From positions 1-43,356 of IMG/VR virus record IMGVR_UViG_3300006790_000037: DNA of 43,356 bases. One strand, 5' to 3'. Under the pieces are notes generated by a model. That model searched no databases and had not been told where the DNA came from. It saw nothing but the letters and a program-made list of their open reading frames with translations. This document shows, piece after piece, positions 1-8,123 of this stretch. The DNA comes from a virus. Position numbers and translations under genes: made by a program. Numbering within the stretch: position 1 is the first letter of the stretch; each line of letters opens with the position of its first letter.

Positions 1-192
1 AATGAATATCAACTACTCGGTTATATTTTTGATAAATGTGCTGAAAATCACCACACCCGATTGTGTACATTTAAGGAAGATTTTATGAGCAAGGCGTTTG
101 ACGACTTCCATTTTTGTACTAATGGTGCTGAAAAGGTTTACAAAGCTTTGACGACGTTAGTTGGGTATGTACAAACAGGAGATGTGGAATGA
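1..192 (+). CDS. small hypothetical protein, C-terminal 63 codons (gene continues from window end)
   Basis: The frame is open from the first base and ends at TGA. The last nine bases of the window read ATG AAG AAA and join this frame exactly, giving a 66-residue protein that begins MKKNEYQLLGYIFDKC. The ATG at the window end has a GAGGAG ribosome-binding site upstream. The protein is soluble-looking, with several Cys and aromatic residues, and I recognise no family. It overlaps the next gene by four bases (ATGA), typical of a translationally coupled string of small phage genes after the DNA polymerase. The in-frame junction is also the best evidence that the contig is circularly closed. Confidence 0.75.
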   Translation, partial: NEYQLLGYIFDKCAENHHTRLCTFKEDFMSKAFDDFHFCTNGAEKVYKALTTLVGYVQTGDVE

Positions 193-335
193 TGGAGTAC
201 AAACTATTAATTAACTACATCATTATGGGCTTATACGTTGTTAACGTGGCATACAGCGCATTTTATTATTTTGGTAATGATTATATTTGCGACTTAAAAA
301 AAGAATTATCTAGATTAATGGAGGCCGTTGAGTGA
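189..335 (+). CDS. small single-span membrane protein
   Basis: This is a 48-residue product starting MMEYKLLINYIIMGLY. Residues about 7-28 form one hydrophobic segment (Ile, Leu, Val, Tyr and Phe rich), followed by a short charged tail containing DLKKELSR. The start overlaps the preceding stop as ATGA, and the stop overlaps the next start as TGATG, so it is translated within the same polycistron. No family is recognised. By topology it should be a small inner-membrane protein; a role in lysis or exclusion is possible but not shown. It is short but well framed by its neighbours. Confidence 0.6.
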   Translation: MMEYKLLINYIIMGLYVVNVAYSAFYYFGNDYICDLKKELSRLMEAVE

Positions 336-658
336 TGAATCAAATTGACCCTTTATTTAGAGAGGCATGTAATGAAATGGGTATTTCGTTGCCGCTTAAA
401 GGCCAATCATACGACAACGTTATTGACAATATGGTTCAGATGAATACACGCTTACTCAAAGCGGTGTCTGTGTTGCGGGAGGCACTAGATAAAAACAAAC
501 AGAGTATTCGGTACTTATTAAAGCATCAAAACTTTCCTATCTGGGATGATATGACTGAGTTTCAGAAGGGGTTCAGTGTAGCCTGTCAGTTAGCTGAGAA
601 GGGAATAAGTGAAGAAGCACTCGCCAAAGCGGATGCATTATTGAAGGGGGTGGAGTGA
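335..658 (+). CDS. hypothetical protein, 107 aa
   Basis: The ATG overlaps the upstream TGA; a GTG codon one position earlier is an alternative start. The product begins MNQIDPLFREACNEMG, is mostly helical in character and contains the segment LLKAVSVLREALDK, which could form a short coiled coil. No catalytic motif is visible and I do not recognise a family. It sits between DNA polymerase and exonuclease in a run of overlapping small genes, the place where T7 carries genes 5.3 to 5.9, so a minor middle-gene role is the best guess. Confidence 0.75.
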   Translation: MNQIDPLFREACNEMGISLPLKGQSYDNVIDNMVQMNTRLLKAVSVLREALDKNKQSIRYLLKHQNFPIWDDMTEFQKGFSVACQLAEKGISEEALAKADALLKGVE

Positions 659-834
659 TGAGCGGGATTAAATGTCTATTTCGCCCACGGTATCGGGTGA
701 TGCCGGATATTGTAAACGGCCAACAGGTGTATAAGGTTCAAAAGCATTTTGCTTCAGATTTGTGGGAAGACTATATTCAATTCACACAAGAAGAAAAAGC
801 TGAAGAATGGATTAAGAAATGGGGTGATGCGTGA
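658..834 (+). CDS. hypothetical protein, 58 aa
   Basis: This short frame begins MSGIKCLFRPRYRVMPD and ends EEWIKKWGDA. It overlaps both neighbours through ATGA and TGATGG junctions, and the upstream GGGGGTGGAG supplies a ribosome-binding site. The N-terminal half (YRVMPDIVNGQQVYKVQKHF) looks like a small beta hairpin and the C-terminal half like an acidic helix. That pattern resembles small phage proteins with a query-like substrate strand, but I cannot name the family. The overlap structure makes it a probable real gene. Confidence 0.65.
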   Translation: MSGIKCLFRPRYRVMPDIVNGQQVYKVQKHFASDLWEDYIQFTQEEKAEEWIKKWGDA

Positions 835-1067
835 TGGAGATGCTTTATGTTAAAGGGGTTCCTTTCTCTGTTAAATATTTACATAACAAAAACTTACTTT
901 TAATTAACGAAGATTGTCCACATCGAGGTGAGAATATAGGGATAATGATGCATTTATTGGAGCACCATATGGATGATATCGGTGATACATTAACCATCAA
1001 TCAGCGTGGTCAGTGTCCATATAATTTAGCTATTACGGACGAAATGACGGAACGGAGAAAACAATGA
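834..1067 (+). CDS. hypothetical protein, 77 aa
   Basis: The product begins MEMLYVKGVPFSVKYL and contains two Cys (EDCPHRGE and GQCPYN) and several His residues in its middle, which could bind a metal, although no known zinc-finger spacing is seen. A GTG immediately upstream is an alternative start. It is translationally coupled to the preceding gene (GTGATGG junction). No family is recognised. Its position in the small-gene train before the exonuclease suggests a middle-transcript product. Confidence 0.65.
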   Translation: MEMLYVKGVPFSVKYLHNKNLLLINEDCPHRGENIGIMMHLLEHHMDDIGDTLTINQRGQCPYNLAITDEMTERRKQ

Positions 1068-1108
1068 CCAATAAAATAAAAGTGCTTGTTGAGGTTGATT
1101 TATTATGA
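1064..1108 (+). CDS. possible 14-codon peptide MTNKIKVLVEVDLL
   Basis: A tiny frame fits between its neighbours with ATGA overlaps at both ends (start inside the previous stop, stop TGA overlapping the next ATG). Such end-to-end overlap suggests that ribosomes traverse it. It may be a leader that couples translation rather than a functional protein. Length alone makes the call weak. Confidence 0.25.
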   Translation: MTNKIKVLVEVDLL

Positions 1109-1287
1109 GACTAAACATTTATGGAGCTGAATACGAGTTCTTAGAATCATCCAGAGAATATCTATTAGGTTACTTAATATCAGATGAACATTTACCTGAT
1201 ATTTATCGGGGCATAGCTAACTGTTATTTAGCGGAATGTTTTAAGCTAACCAGTATTCGTAGAGAGATTGAATTACCAGGAGAATAG
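1105..1287 (+). CDS. hypothetical protein, 60 aa
   Basis: The product begins MRLNIYGAEYEFLESS and is acidic and probably helical, with no membrane segment and a single Cys pair of no obvious motif. It ends with an internal ribosome-binding site (CCAGGAGAATAG) placed for the exonuclease gene that follows immediately. I recognise no family. Its tight spacing to the exonuclease suggests co-translation. Confidence 0.6.
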   Translation: MRLNIYGAEYEFLESSREYLLGYLISDEHLPDIYRGIANCYLAECFKLTSIRREIELPGE

Positions 1288-2058
1288 ATGGCCACACTAC
1301 TGATTGATGGGGACATCTTTGCGTACAGAAGTTCAGTAGCAGTTGAGAGAGAGGTTGATTGGGGAGAAGGTCTTTGGACCTTACACGCCTACGAACACGA
1401 GGCTATCAACTCCTTCGAGGGGCTCCTTCGAGCTGTCCGAGAACAACTCGGAGTCACGAAGAGCACTCGAATCATCTTCGCTCTAACAGACTCTGAATCA
1501 AACTGGCGCAAAGAAATCATGCCTGACTACAAGGCACACCGTAAATCCCAACGGAAACCAATATTACTTAATTTTATGCAGGATTATGTGAGAGAGAATT
1601 ATGAAACTTACGAACGTCCAACCCTTGAAGCAGACGACATTCTCGGGATTTTGGGAACCTCCATGTCTATCATCCGAGGACCAAGAACGTTGGTATCAGT
1701 TGACAAAGATTTCTACGGAGTCCCCTGTAACTATTACAGATTTTCACAGGGCGATGGCAATGTTGAGTCTATTACAGAAACCCAAGCTGATAGATTCCAC
1801 CTCATCCAAACCTTATCAGGCGACACAGTCGACGGGTACTCTGGATGCCCTGGCGTAGGCCCTAAGACAGCAGAGAAACTTTTAGATGCTGTAGAGCCTT
1901 CTGAGTGGTGGAGAGTTGTTGTAGAGCAATTTGAGAAGAAGGGTCTATCCGAAGAAGTAGCCTTATTAAATGCGAGAGTCGCTCGAATTTGTAGGAACAC
2001 TGATTACGATTTTAGAAAAAAGAAAGTGAAGTTATGGTCTCCTTGTATCCATTCCTAA
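1288..2058 (+). CDS. 5'-3' exonuclease (T7 gp6-like, FEN/PIN nuclease)
   Basis: A 256-residue flap-type exonuclease acting on DNA ends and RNA primers during replication and probably host DNA breakdown. Visible motifs: the N-terminal acidic strand LLIDGDIFAYRSS (residues 4-16), the YKAHR loop (~83), EADDILG (~113) and VSVDKDFYG (~138), which supply metal-binding acidic residues. The helix-hairpin-helix GCPGVGPKTAEKLL lies near 185-198. Length is close to phage 5'-3' exonucleases (T7 gp6 is about 300). It starts directly after the upstream stop with AGGAG as ribosome-binding site. Position after DNA polymerase and before the structural genes matches T7 gene 6. Confidence 0.93.
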   Translation: MATLLIDGDIFAYRSSVAVEREVDWGEGLWTLHAYEHEAINSFEGLLRAVREQLGVTKSTRIIFALTDSESNWRKEIMPDYKAHRKSQRKPILLNFMQDYVRENYETYERPTLEADDILGILGTSMSIIRGPRTLVSVDKDFYGVPCNYYRFSQGDGNVESITETQADRFHLIQTLSGDTVDGYSGCPGVGPKTAEKLLDAVEPSEWWRVVVEQFEKKGLSEEVALLNARVARICRNTDYDFRKKKVKLWSPCIHS

Positions 2059-2084
2059 GTAATGTAATAGATTTGGAGATTTTT

Positions 2085-2444
2085 ATGAGGAAGTTTGAAG
2101 TTATGGAGTCCAAGTTAGAAGAAGAGGGTGGAACAAAGCACGACTCAGATAAACCCCCACTCGCTTTACTACCATTCGATGCCCTGGAAGAGATTGCTAA
2201 AGTTCTACAGTTCGGAGCGGAGAAGTACGATGCTCACAATTGGCGCAAAGGGTTCAAGTGGTCCAGGTTAATCTCAAGCACTTTAAGACACTTAAGCGCT
2301 TGGATTCAAGGGGAAGATAAAGACCTTGAGACTGGCTTGAGTCACTTGGTTCATGCAGGTTGTAACGTGTTATTCCTGATATCCCATGAGCTCCATGGGT
2401 ACGGGGAAGATGATAGGTATAAAGGAGATTTAAGTGAGTCATAG
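2085..2444 (+). CDS. dATP/dGTP diphosphohydrolase-like protein (DUF5664 type)
   Basis: The ATG at this position has GGAG seven bases upstream; a longer frame overlapping the exonuclease lacks such a site. The body KHDSDKPPLALLPFDAL, FGAEKYDAHNW, RHLSAWIQGEDKDLETGLSH and HAGCNVLFL is the pattern of the dATP/dGTP diphosphohydrolase N-terminal family. These helical proteins cut purine dNTPs to dNMP and pyrophosphate, and the family includes MazZ of phage S-2L. It probably adjusts the deoxynucleotide pool beside MazG and ribonucleotide reductase. PurZ is absent, so there is no support for a diaminopurine genome. Confidence 0.75.
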   Translation: MRKFEVMESKLEEEGGTKHDSDKPPLALLPFDALEEIAKVLQFGAEKYDAHNWRKGFKWSRLISSTLRHLSAWIQGEDKDLETGLSHLVHAGCNVLFLISHELHGYGEDDRYKGDLSES

Positions 2445-2871
2445 TTACCCAGAGTTCCCTACAACTGAATATGAAGATATGGTGTTCGATTTCTCGACAG
2501 CATTTAAACAGGAAGTCCTCACAGCAGATTTAGTCAAAGATGAGAAGTTAGTTGCTCTTCGACTTGCTCTAATCCAGGAGGAGTTCACAGAGTTAAAAGA
2601 GGCTATCGCCTTATTACAGGCAGAGCCTTCTAGTGAGAATGAAGCTCACGTTTACAAAGAATTAGGGGACTTACAGTATGTGCTGTCAGGGTTCGCGATT
2701 ACTTTTGGACTTCCTATATTCTCAATTGTCTCGCGTGTTCATGAGTCCAACATGTCAAAAATGGAAGGACTCAGTGAGCCGCTATATCGAGAGGATGGGA
2801 AAGTTCTTAAAGGACCAGAGTATCAAGAAGCATATTTAGAGGATTTAATAAGTAAGAAGTATGACTATTAA
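2434..2871 (+). CDS. MazG-like nucleotide pyrophosphohydrolase
   Basis: A 145-residue all-alpha NTP pyrophosphohydrolase of the MazG/PRA-PH superfamily. The metal-binding pattern is ALIQEEFTELKEAIA (E-x-x-E helix, ~47-60), followed by KELGDLQYVLSGFA (E-x-x-D helix, ~73-86). The end (DGKVLKGPEYQEAYLE) is typical of phage MazG-like proteins. The start is GTG with AGGAG seven bases upstream, and the gene overlaps both neighbours. With the adjacent diphosphohydrolase-like gene and RNR it forms a nucleotide-supply module; it may also lower ppGpp or non-canonical nucleotides, which is known for some relatives but not shown here. Confidence 0.85.
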   Translation: MSHSYPEFPTTEYEDMVFDFSTAFKQEVLTADLVKDEKLVALRLALIQEEFTELKEAIALLQAEPSSENEAHVYKELGDLQYVLSGFAITFGLPIFSIVSRVHESNMSKMEGLSEPLYREDGKVLKGPEYQEAYLEDLISKKYDY

Positions 2872-4609
2872 TATTACAGAGACGAGAGATGAGCTGCTCA
2901 CAGAGTTCGGTAAAGCAGTCCTGAAAGACAGGTATCTATTAGAGGGGGAGAGTATTCAACAAGGGTTCGCTAGAGCTGCTGAGGCTCATAGTGATGACAG
3001 TGCTCACGCTCAGAGAATCTATGACTACGCTTCGAAGTTATGGTTCATGTTCTCTTCTCCCATCCTATCTAACTCAGGTACTAAGAAGGGTCTTCCTATC
3101 TCCTGCTTCTTGAACTACGTCGAGGATTCGCGACTAGGCTTGAATGAGCACGTCGCTGAGAACTCGTGGCTTTCAAGTATGGGAGGAGGTATCGGAGGCT
3201 ACTGGGGCCATATTCGCTCTGATGGCTCTCAGACTTCTAGTGGCTCTAAATCCACTGGGAGTATCCCGTTTATGCACTGGGTCGATTCCCAGATGTTAGC
3301 CTTCTCTCAAGGGACCACACGGAGAGGCTCTTATGCTGCTTACCAGGATATGAGTCACCCTGAGATTGTTGAGTTCATTGAGATGCGAAAGCCTACTGGT
3401 GGGGACGTGAATCGTAAGTGTCTTAATCTCCACCATGGGGTTAATATTCCTGATGCTTTTATGGAGGCTGTTTGGAATGATGAGCCTTGGGATTTAATCG
3501 ACCCTAACAGCAAAGAGGTCACACAGACTCTCATGGCTCGTGAACTTTGGGAGAAACTCCTAGAGACTCGCATGGCCACTGGGGAGCCTTATATCCACTG
3601 GATTGATGAGACTAATCGTAAGCTCCCTCAGCACCTGAAGGATTTCGGGCTCAAGGTGCATCACTCTAATCTCTGCTCTGAGATTACCCTTCCAACCAAT
3701 GAAGGACATACAGCAGTCTGCTGTCTCTCTTCAGTGAACTTGGATAAGTACGATGAGTGGAAGGATGACCCTCTGTTTATCGAGGATTTGATTCGTTTCC
3801 TGGATAACGTACTCACTAACTTCTGTGAAGAAGCTCCGAATGAATTATGGCGAGCTGTCCAGAGTGTGAAGCGAGAACGCTCGTTAGGCTTAGGGGCTAT
3901 GGGATTCCATAGTTACCTACAGAAACAGATGATTCCCCTAGAGTCTCCTATGGCTGTAGGGATTAACAAGAGCATCTTTAAATCGATTAAGGAGAAGGCT
4001 GATGCAGCGACTAAAAAGTTGGCTGGCGAAAGGAGTGAGTGTGGTACTGGATTGGCCACTGGATTGCGCAATAGTCATCTTATCGCTATTGCTCCAAATG
4101 CTTCTTCCTCTATCATTTGTGGAGGTGTTAGCCCTAGTATCGAGCCTGTTCGGGCTAATGCTTATACTCATAAAACTGATTCAGGGTCTTTCTTAGTTAA
4201 GAACAAATACCTGGACAAGTTACTCTCCGAGCGCCTAGAGAACACAGAGAAAACCTGGAAGTCTATCGTACTTAATAATGGCTCAGTACAGCACTTGGAC
4301 TTCTTAGATGATTGGGAGAAGCAGGTATTCAAGACTGCTGAAGAGTTAGACCAAGCTCAGCTTGTTGAGTTAGCTTCTCATCGTCAACCTTACATCTGTC
4401 AAGCACAATCTCTCAACCTATTCTTCCCTGCTGATGTAGACCGTCGAACTCTACACAATGTCCACATGAGAGCTTGGAAAGGTAAATTGAAAACCTTGTA
4501 CTATTGCCGTTCAGGCAAACTCCAAGGAGCGGATAAGGTCTCTGAGAAGATTGAGAGACTGGTGAGACCTGATGGGGATGATGAAGGCTGTTTAAGTTGT
4601 GAAGGATAA
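2861..4609 (+). CDS. nrdA: ribonucleotide reductase class I, large subunit NrdA
   Basis: This subunit catalyses reduction of ribonucleotides to deoxyribonucleotides together with NrdB. It is a compact 582-residue version without the N-terminal ATP-cone of host NrdA, which suggests loss of dATP feedback inhibition. Active-site residues are visible: first redox Cys in ISCFLN (~81), the radical site NLCSEI (~269-274, Asn-Leu-Cys-Ser-Glu), the second redox Cys in CCLSSVNL (~287), the tyrosine pair in TLYYCR (~545) and the C-terminal shuttle CLSCEG. The start overlaps the MazG-like stop. Two small unknown genes separate it from nrdB. Confidence 0.95.
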   Translation: MTINITETRDELLTEFGKAVLKDRYLLEGESIQQGFARAAEAHSDDSAHAQRIYDYASKLWFMFSSPILSNSGTKKGLPISCFLNYVEDSRLGLNEHVAENSWLSSMGGGIGGYWGHIRSDGSQTSSGSKSTGSIPFMHWVDSQMLAFSQGTTRRGSYAAYQDMSHPEIVEFIEMRKPTGGDVNRKCLNLHHGVNIPDAFMEAVWNDEPWDLIDPNSKEVTQTLMARELWEKLLETRMATGEPYIHWIDETNRKLPQHLKDFGLKVHHSNLCSEITLPTNEGHTAVCCLSSVNLDKYDEWKDDPLFIEDLIRFLDNVLTNFCEEAPNELWRAVQSVKRERSLGLGAMGFHSYLQKQMIPLESPMAVGINKSIFKSIKEKADAATKKLAGERSECGTGLATGLRNSHLIAIAPNASSSIICGGVSPSIEPVRANAYTHKTDSGSFLVKNKYLDKLLSERLENTEKTWKSIVLNNGSVQHLDFLDDWEKQVFKTAEELDQAQLVELASHRQPYICQAQSLNLFFPADVDRRTLHNVHMRAWKGKLKTLYYCRSGKLQGADKVSEKIERLVRPDGDDEGCLSCEG

Positions 4610-4615
4610 TTAGTT

Positions 4616-4834
4616 ATGAATTTCATATTAAATATAAAACGACTATTTCATACTGTAAATAATACTAATGAAGACGTAGCTTTAATTAAGACTGAGAATA
4701 AGGATAGTGAAAGTTATAGAATAGTGTTACAGAACAGCTCGGTTGAATCTTTATATCACTTACTTAAAAAACACTATGAATCTATGGAAACGGAAGACCC
4801 TGATTTCTGGGAGATTGATTTTATATGCAAATAG
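4616..4834 (+). CDS. hypothetical protein, 72 aa
   Basis: This acidic, soluble-looking product starts MNFILNIKRLFHTVNN. I recognise no family and see no motif. It lies between nrdA and nrdB, overlapping the next small gene by 10 bases. It is more AT-rich than its neighbours, as is common for small accessory genes dropped between conserved phage genes. No thioredoxin or glutaredoxin CxxC motif is present, so it is not an obvious RNR electron donor. Confidence 0.65.
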   Translation: MNFILNIKRLFHTVNNTNEDVALIKTENKDSESYRIVLQNSSVESLYHLLKKHYESMETEDPDFWEIDFICK

Positions 4835-5070
4835 GTTACGCAATCGAATGGGAATCGATAGACCCTGAGGCTCCTTTAAGACGTTTAATCCTCACTGATA
4901 AACCTGCTCTTCTTAATTACTTAGACCAGGTAATCACTTCCGATGGGGATGCGTACATCACAGACCCTTACAGTGGAACTATATTCAACTCTTTCACAGT
5001 ATTCCCTATCGACATACTTACGTCAGAATTTACTTTAGAGGACATGAAAGATGCCCCTATTCAAGAGTAG
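4825..5070 (+). CDS. hypothetical protein, 81 aa
   Basis: The product starts MQIGYAIEWESIDPEAP and has alternating hydrophobic residues suggesting a small beta-alpha fold. No Cys pair or nucleotide-binding motif is seen. The 3' end overlaps the start of nrdB by 20 bases, so the two are translated together. Function is not recognised; the position between the two RNR subunits is suggestive only. Confidence 0.65.
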   Translation: MQIGYAIEWESIDPEAPLRRLILTDKPALLNYLDQVITSDGDAYITDPYSGTIFNSFTVFPIDILTSEFTLEDMKDAPIQE

Positions 5071-6031
5071 GACTACCTACAAACCTTTCGAGTATCCGTG
5101 GGCTTTTGAGCTTTGCGATATTCACGAACAAATCCATTGGCATCCTAAAGAAGTCTCGCTGGCCCGTGATGTCAAGGATTGGAACCATAAGCTCACGAGT
5201 GGCGAGAAGTCCCTTTTGACGAGCCTGTTCCGCTTCTTCACTCAAGGGGACATCGATATCGCTGGGGAATATTTGGATGATTACATCCCTATGTTTCAAC
5301 CTCATGAAGTCCGTATGATGTTGAGTTCTTTTGCAGCTCGTGAGGCTGTACATATTCAGGCTTACTCATTACTAATTGATACTGTAGGGATGCCTGAAAG
5401 TGAGTACAAAGCCTTCATGGAATACGAGGAGATGCGAGCTAAGCATGAGTATTTGAATGATGAGAAAGCTGCTTTACTAAGATATCCCATCGAACAAATC
5501 GCTGTATTCTCAGCGTTCGGCGAAGGCTTGCAGTTATTCAGTAGTTTCGCCATTCTGCTGAACTTCCAGCGTTTCAATAAGATGAAGGGGATGTGTGAGA
5601 TTGTCACTTGGTCTATCCGAGATGAGTCTCTTCATGTCGAAGGGATGATTAAACTCTTTCACACCCTACTAGATGAGAATCCCCAGTGGTGGACAGATGA
5701 AGTCAAAGGAAGAATCTATCAAGCCTGTCGAGATATGGTGGACTTAGAAGATAAGTTTATTGATTTATGTTTCAAGGATGCGGTGATTGAAGGCCTAAAC
5801 CCAGCAGAAGTTAAGGAGTATATCCGGTACATTGCTGACCGTCGATTACTCCAGCTTGGTCTTAAGCCTAACTACGGAGTCAGTAAGAATCCGCTGGAAT
5901 GGCTCGACTGGATTTTGAATGGAGTAGAGCACACAAACTTCTTTGAGGGCAGAGTAACTGAGTATGCCAAAGGAGCGCTCACAGGTTCCTGGGATGATGT
6001 ATGGAATGAGGTAGATAATAATGACAAATAG
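5051..6031 (+). CDS. nrdB: ribonucleotide reductase class I, small subunit NrdB
   Basis: A 326-residue ferritin-like small subunit that holds the dimetal-tyrosyl radical cofactor used by NrdA. Metal ligands are visible in TQGDIDIAGEY (~70), REAVHIQAY (Glu ~97, His ~100), EGLQLF (~158) and RDESLHVEG (Glu ~192, His ~195). The Tyr four residues after the first His (HIQAY) sits where E. coli Tyr122 lies, so a class Ia-type radical enzyme is expected. The C-terminal tail GSWDDVWNEVDNNDK would dock to NrdA. Length is slightly short compared with host proteins (~375). Confidence 0.95.
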   Translation: MPLFKSRTTYKPFEYPWAFELCDIHEQIHWHPKEVSLARDVKDWNHKLTSGEKSLLTSLFRFFTQGDIDIAGEYLDDYIPMFQPHEVRMMLSSFAAREAVHIQAYSLLIDTVGMPESEYKAFMEYEEMRAKHEYLNDEKAALLRYPIEQIAVFSAFGEGLQLFSSFAILLNFQRFNKMKGMCEIVTWSIRDESLHVEGMIKLFHTLLDENPQWWTDEVKGRIYQACRDMVDLEDKFIDLCFKDAVIEGLNPAEVKEYIRYIADRRLLQLGLKPNYGVSKNPLEWLDWILNGVEHTNFFEGRVTEYAKGALTGSWDDVWNEVDNNDK

Positions 6032-6221
6032 TGACACTAACCCCCCCTACATACCACAAGAATTACTGGAGTGGTTAGAGGGTATTTATCCCTTGAAACC
6101 TTCCACTCTTATCGACACTATCGATAAAATCCGTTACGAATCTGGCCAACAATCTGTCATAGAATTTATTCGGATGACCCTTGAAGAGCAAAATAATCCA
6201 GAGAATTTATTAGATTCGTAA
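6021..6221 (+). CDS. conserved hypothetical protein, 66 aa
   Basis: The product contains PQELLEWLEGIYPLKPS and SGQQSVIEFIRMTLEEQNN. This arrangement (a short YIPxELLEWLE helix, then GxxSVIxFxRxxxEEQN) is one I associate with small proteins just ahead of the structural genes in T7-like phages of aquatic bacteria; the role is unknown. It overlaps the nrdB stop by 11 bases. No membrane segment is present. Confidence 0.7.
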   Translation: MTNSDTNPPYIPQELLEWLEGIYPLKPSTLIDTIDKIRYESGQQSVIEFIRMTLEEQNNPENLLDS

Positions 6222-6260
6222 ACTTTCTCGATAATTATAGACAGAAAAGACTTATTTAAT

Positions 6261-6485
6261 ATGTGTTCACCACCAAAACCATCAGTGCCTAAAGCACCTC
6301 CAGCGGAAGATACAATACCACCGCCCACTCCCCCACCTGAACCAACAGCGCAAGCTCCTGAAGATTCTCCGAGTATTCAGAAGAAGCGCAAAGCCAGTTC
6401 AAACCGAAAGGGGACCAGTGCTTTACGTATTGATTTATCTATCCCTTCCGCAGCTAATGCGAATGGTGTCAACATACCACGGTAA
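6261..6485 (+). CDS. proline-rich small virion-associated protein (T7 gp7.3-like by position and shape)
   Basis: A 74-residue protein with a disordered Pro-rich N-terminus (PPAEDTIPPPTPPPEPTAQA) and a basic, Ser/Thr-rich C-terminus (KKRKASSNRKGTSALRIDL, ending VNIPR). T7 gp7.3, a tail-assembly protein encoded immediately before the portal, has the same shape with a basic KKS tail ending GGINI. The assignment rests on position and C-terminal similarity, not on strong identity. AT-rich DNA upstream (TCGATAATTATAGACAG) resembles the candidate promoter before the capsid gene. Confidence 0.55.
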   Translation: MCSPPKPSVPKAPPAEDTIPPPTPPPEPTAQAPEDSPSIQKKRKASSNRKGTSALRIDLSIPSAANANGVNIPR

Positions 6486-6494
6486 TGTAAATAA

Positions 6495-8123
6495 ATGACA
6501 ATGAATCCTATATACAACGGGACTCTAAAAGATTTTGGGAGCAATGATGACCAAGGTACAGCAGAGTCCCTTTATTCTAAATTGACTGTAGAGAGAGAAC
6601 CATTTTTACGTAGGGGTCGTAAGTGCGCTAAGTACACAATACCTTCCCTATTACCTCCAGAAGGTCATAACCAACACGAGAACTTCGATACACCTTATCA
6701 GGGAGTAGGGGCTCGTGGGGTCAATAACCTGACTTCAAAGCTTTCTCTGACTTTATTTCCTCCGAACACTCCCTTCTTGCGGTATATGTTCGACGAGAAA
6801 ACCTTAGTTGAATTAGAACAAGAGAATGAAGAAGTCAGAGCTAAATTAGATGAAGCCTTAGCTCGTAGAGAACGGGCAATCACTAAGTTCATTGAGATGT
6901 CTGGTGATAGAGTTCACCTGAACTTAACTCTTAAACATTTACTGGTCACTGGCAATGCGCTTCCTTATGTCCCTATGAAGGGTAAAATGAGTGTGTTCCC
7001 CTTAGACCGTTATGTTTGCAAGCGTGATGGTGAAGGGAACGTCCTTCATATTATCACCAAGGAAACTCTATCTCCTATAGCACTCCCTGATAAAATCAAA
7101 CCTATCGTGCTCGCTAAGACTGATATGGAGAGTCAGGATGGGAACCATAAGAACTGTGAAATCTACACTCATATTTATAAAGAAGAGAGTGGGAATCACA
7201 AATCCTATCAAGAAGTAAAAGGTGTCAGAGTTCCTGATTCAGAAGGGACCTACCCAGCAGATAAACTCCCTTGGTTAGCCCTAAGAAACATAGAGGTCCC
7301 TGGGGAAGATTACGGTCGCTCCTATGTCGAAGAGTACCTAGGGGACTTAATTAACTTAGAAGGTCTCGAAAAGTCTATTAATGAAGGCTCTTCTGCATCA
7401 GCGAAGATGTTATTCATGGTAGCTCCTGGGACTGCAACGAAGAAGAGTGATGTCGCTAAAGCTAAGAATTGTGATGTAATTACAGGTCGTGCTGATGATG
7501 TCACTGTCTTACAAGCTCAAAAACATCATGACCTTGCTGTAGGTGAGAGACGAGCTGCTTCGATTGAAGAACGGCTAGCTCATGCTTTCTTATTGAATAC
7601 CTCTATCCAACGAAATGCTGAACGAGTCACTGCTGAAGAGATTCGTTATATGGCAGGAGAGTTAGAGACCATCTTGGGCGGTCAGTACACCATGTACTCT
7701 AATGAGGTTCAGCTACCTTATGCGAACTTGAAGATAGCTAGGATGGAGAAGGAAGGTCGATTAGACTCACTCCCTAAAGACATCGTGAAGCCTGTTGTTG
7801 TTACAGGGATGGAAGCTCTAGGTCGAGGGAATGACCTCAATCAACTGAATGGGTTCCTAGCTCAACTGACTCAACTCGCTCAAGTGGTAGGTCCTGAACA
7901 AATCGCTATGCGTATCAACCTTGCTGACTTAATCACTCGGATGGGTACTGGTCATGGTATTGACTTAAAAGGTCTCATCAACTCTGAGCAAAAGATTCAG
8001 ATGATGCAACAAGAGCAACAACAACAAGCTCAACAACAGGCTATGCAAGAATCGATGATGAATCAAGCTGGCCCTGTTATTACTAAATCAATGGAGATGC
8101 AACAGCAACAAAATGTCGCCTAA
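6495..8123 (+). CDS. portal protein / head-tail connector (T7 gp8-like)
   Basis: A 542-residue portal that forms the dodecameric ring through which DNA is packaged and ejected. T7 family features include the N-terminal segment with RGRKCAKYTIPSLLPPEG, GVGARGVNNLTSKL, the central RNIEVPGEDYGRSYVEEYLGDL and TAEEIRYMAGELE. The C-terminus is Gln/Met-rich (MQQEQQQQAQQQAMQESM), as in many T7-like portals (T7 gp8 is 536 aa). It precedes scaffold and capsid as in T7. The 3' end overlaps the next small gene. Confidence 0.95.
   Translation: MTMNPIYNGTLKDFGSNDDQGTAESLYSKLTVEREPFLRRGRKCAKYTIPSLLPPEGHNQHENFDTPYQGVGARGVNNLTSKLSLTLFPPNTPFLRYMFDEKTLVELEQENEEVRAKLDEALARRERAITKFIEMSGDRVHLNLTLKHLLVTGNALPYVPMKGKMSVFPLDRYVCKRDGEGNVLHIITKETLSPIALPDKIKPIVLAKTDMESQDGNHKNCEIYTHIYKEESGNHKSYQEVKGVRVPDSEGTYPADKLPWLALRNIEVPGEDYGRSYVEEYLGDLINLEGLEKSINEGSSASAKMLFMVAPGTATKKSDVAKAKNCDVITGRADDVTVLQAQKHHDLAVGERRAASIEERLAHAFLLNTSIQRNAERVTAEEIRYMAGELETILGGQYTMYSNEVQLPYANLKIARMEKEGRLDSLPKDIVKPVVVTGMEALGRGNDLNQLNGFLAQLTQLAQVVGPEQIAMRINLADLITRMGTGHGIDLKGLINSEQKIQMMQQEQQQQAQQQAMQESMMNQAGPVITKSMEMQQQQNVA

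Noticed and set aside
2085-2871. Diaminopurine (Z) genome signalled by the MazZ-related gene
   Set aside because: No PurZ-like adenylosuccinate synthetase is present anywhere in the window, and the DNA polymerase is an ordinary T7-like enzyme.
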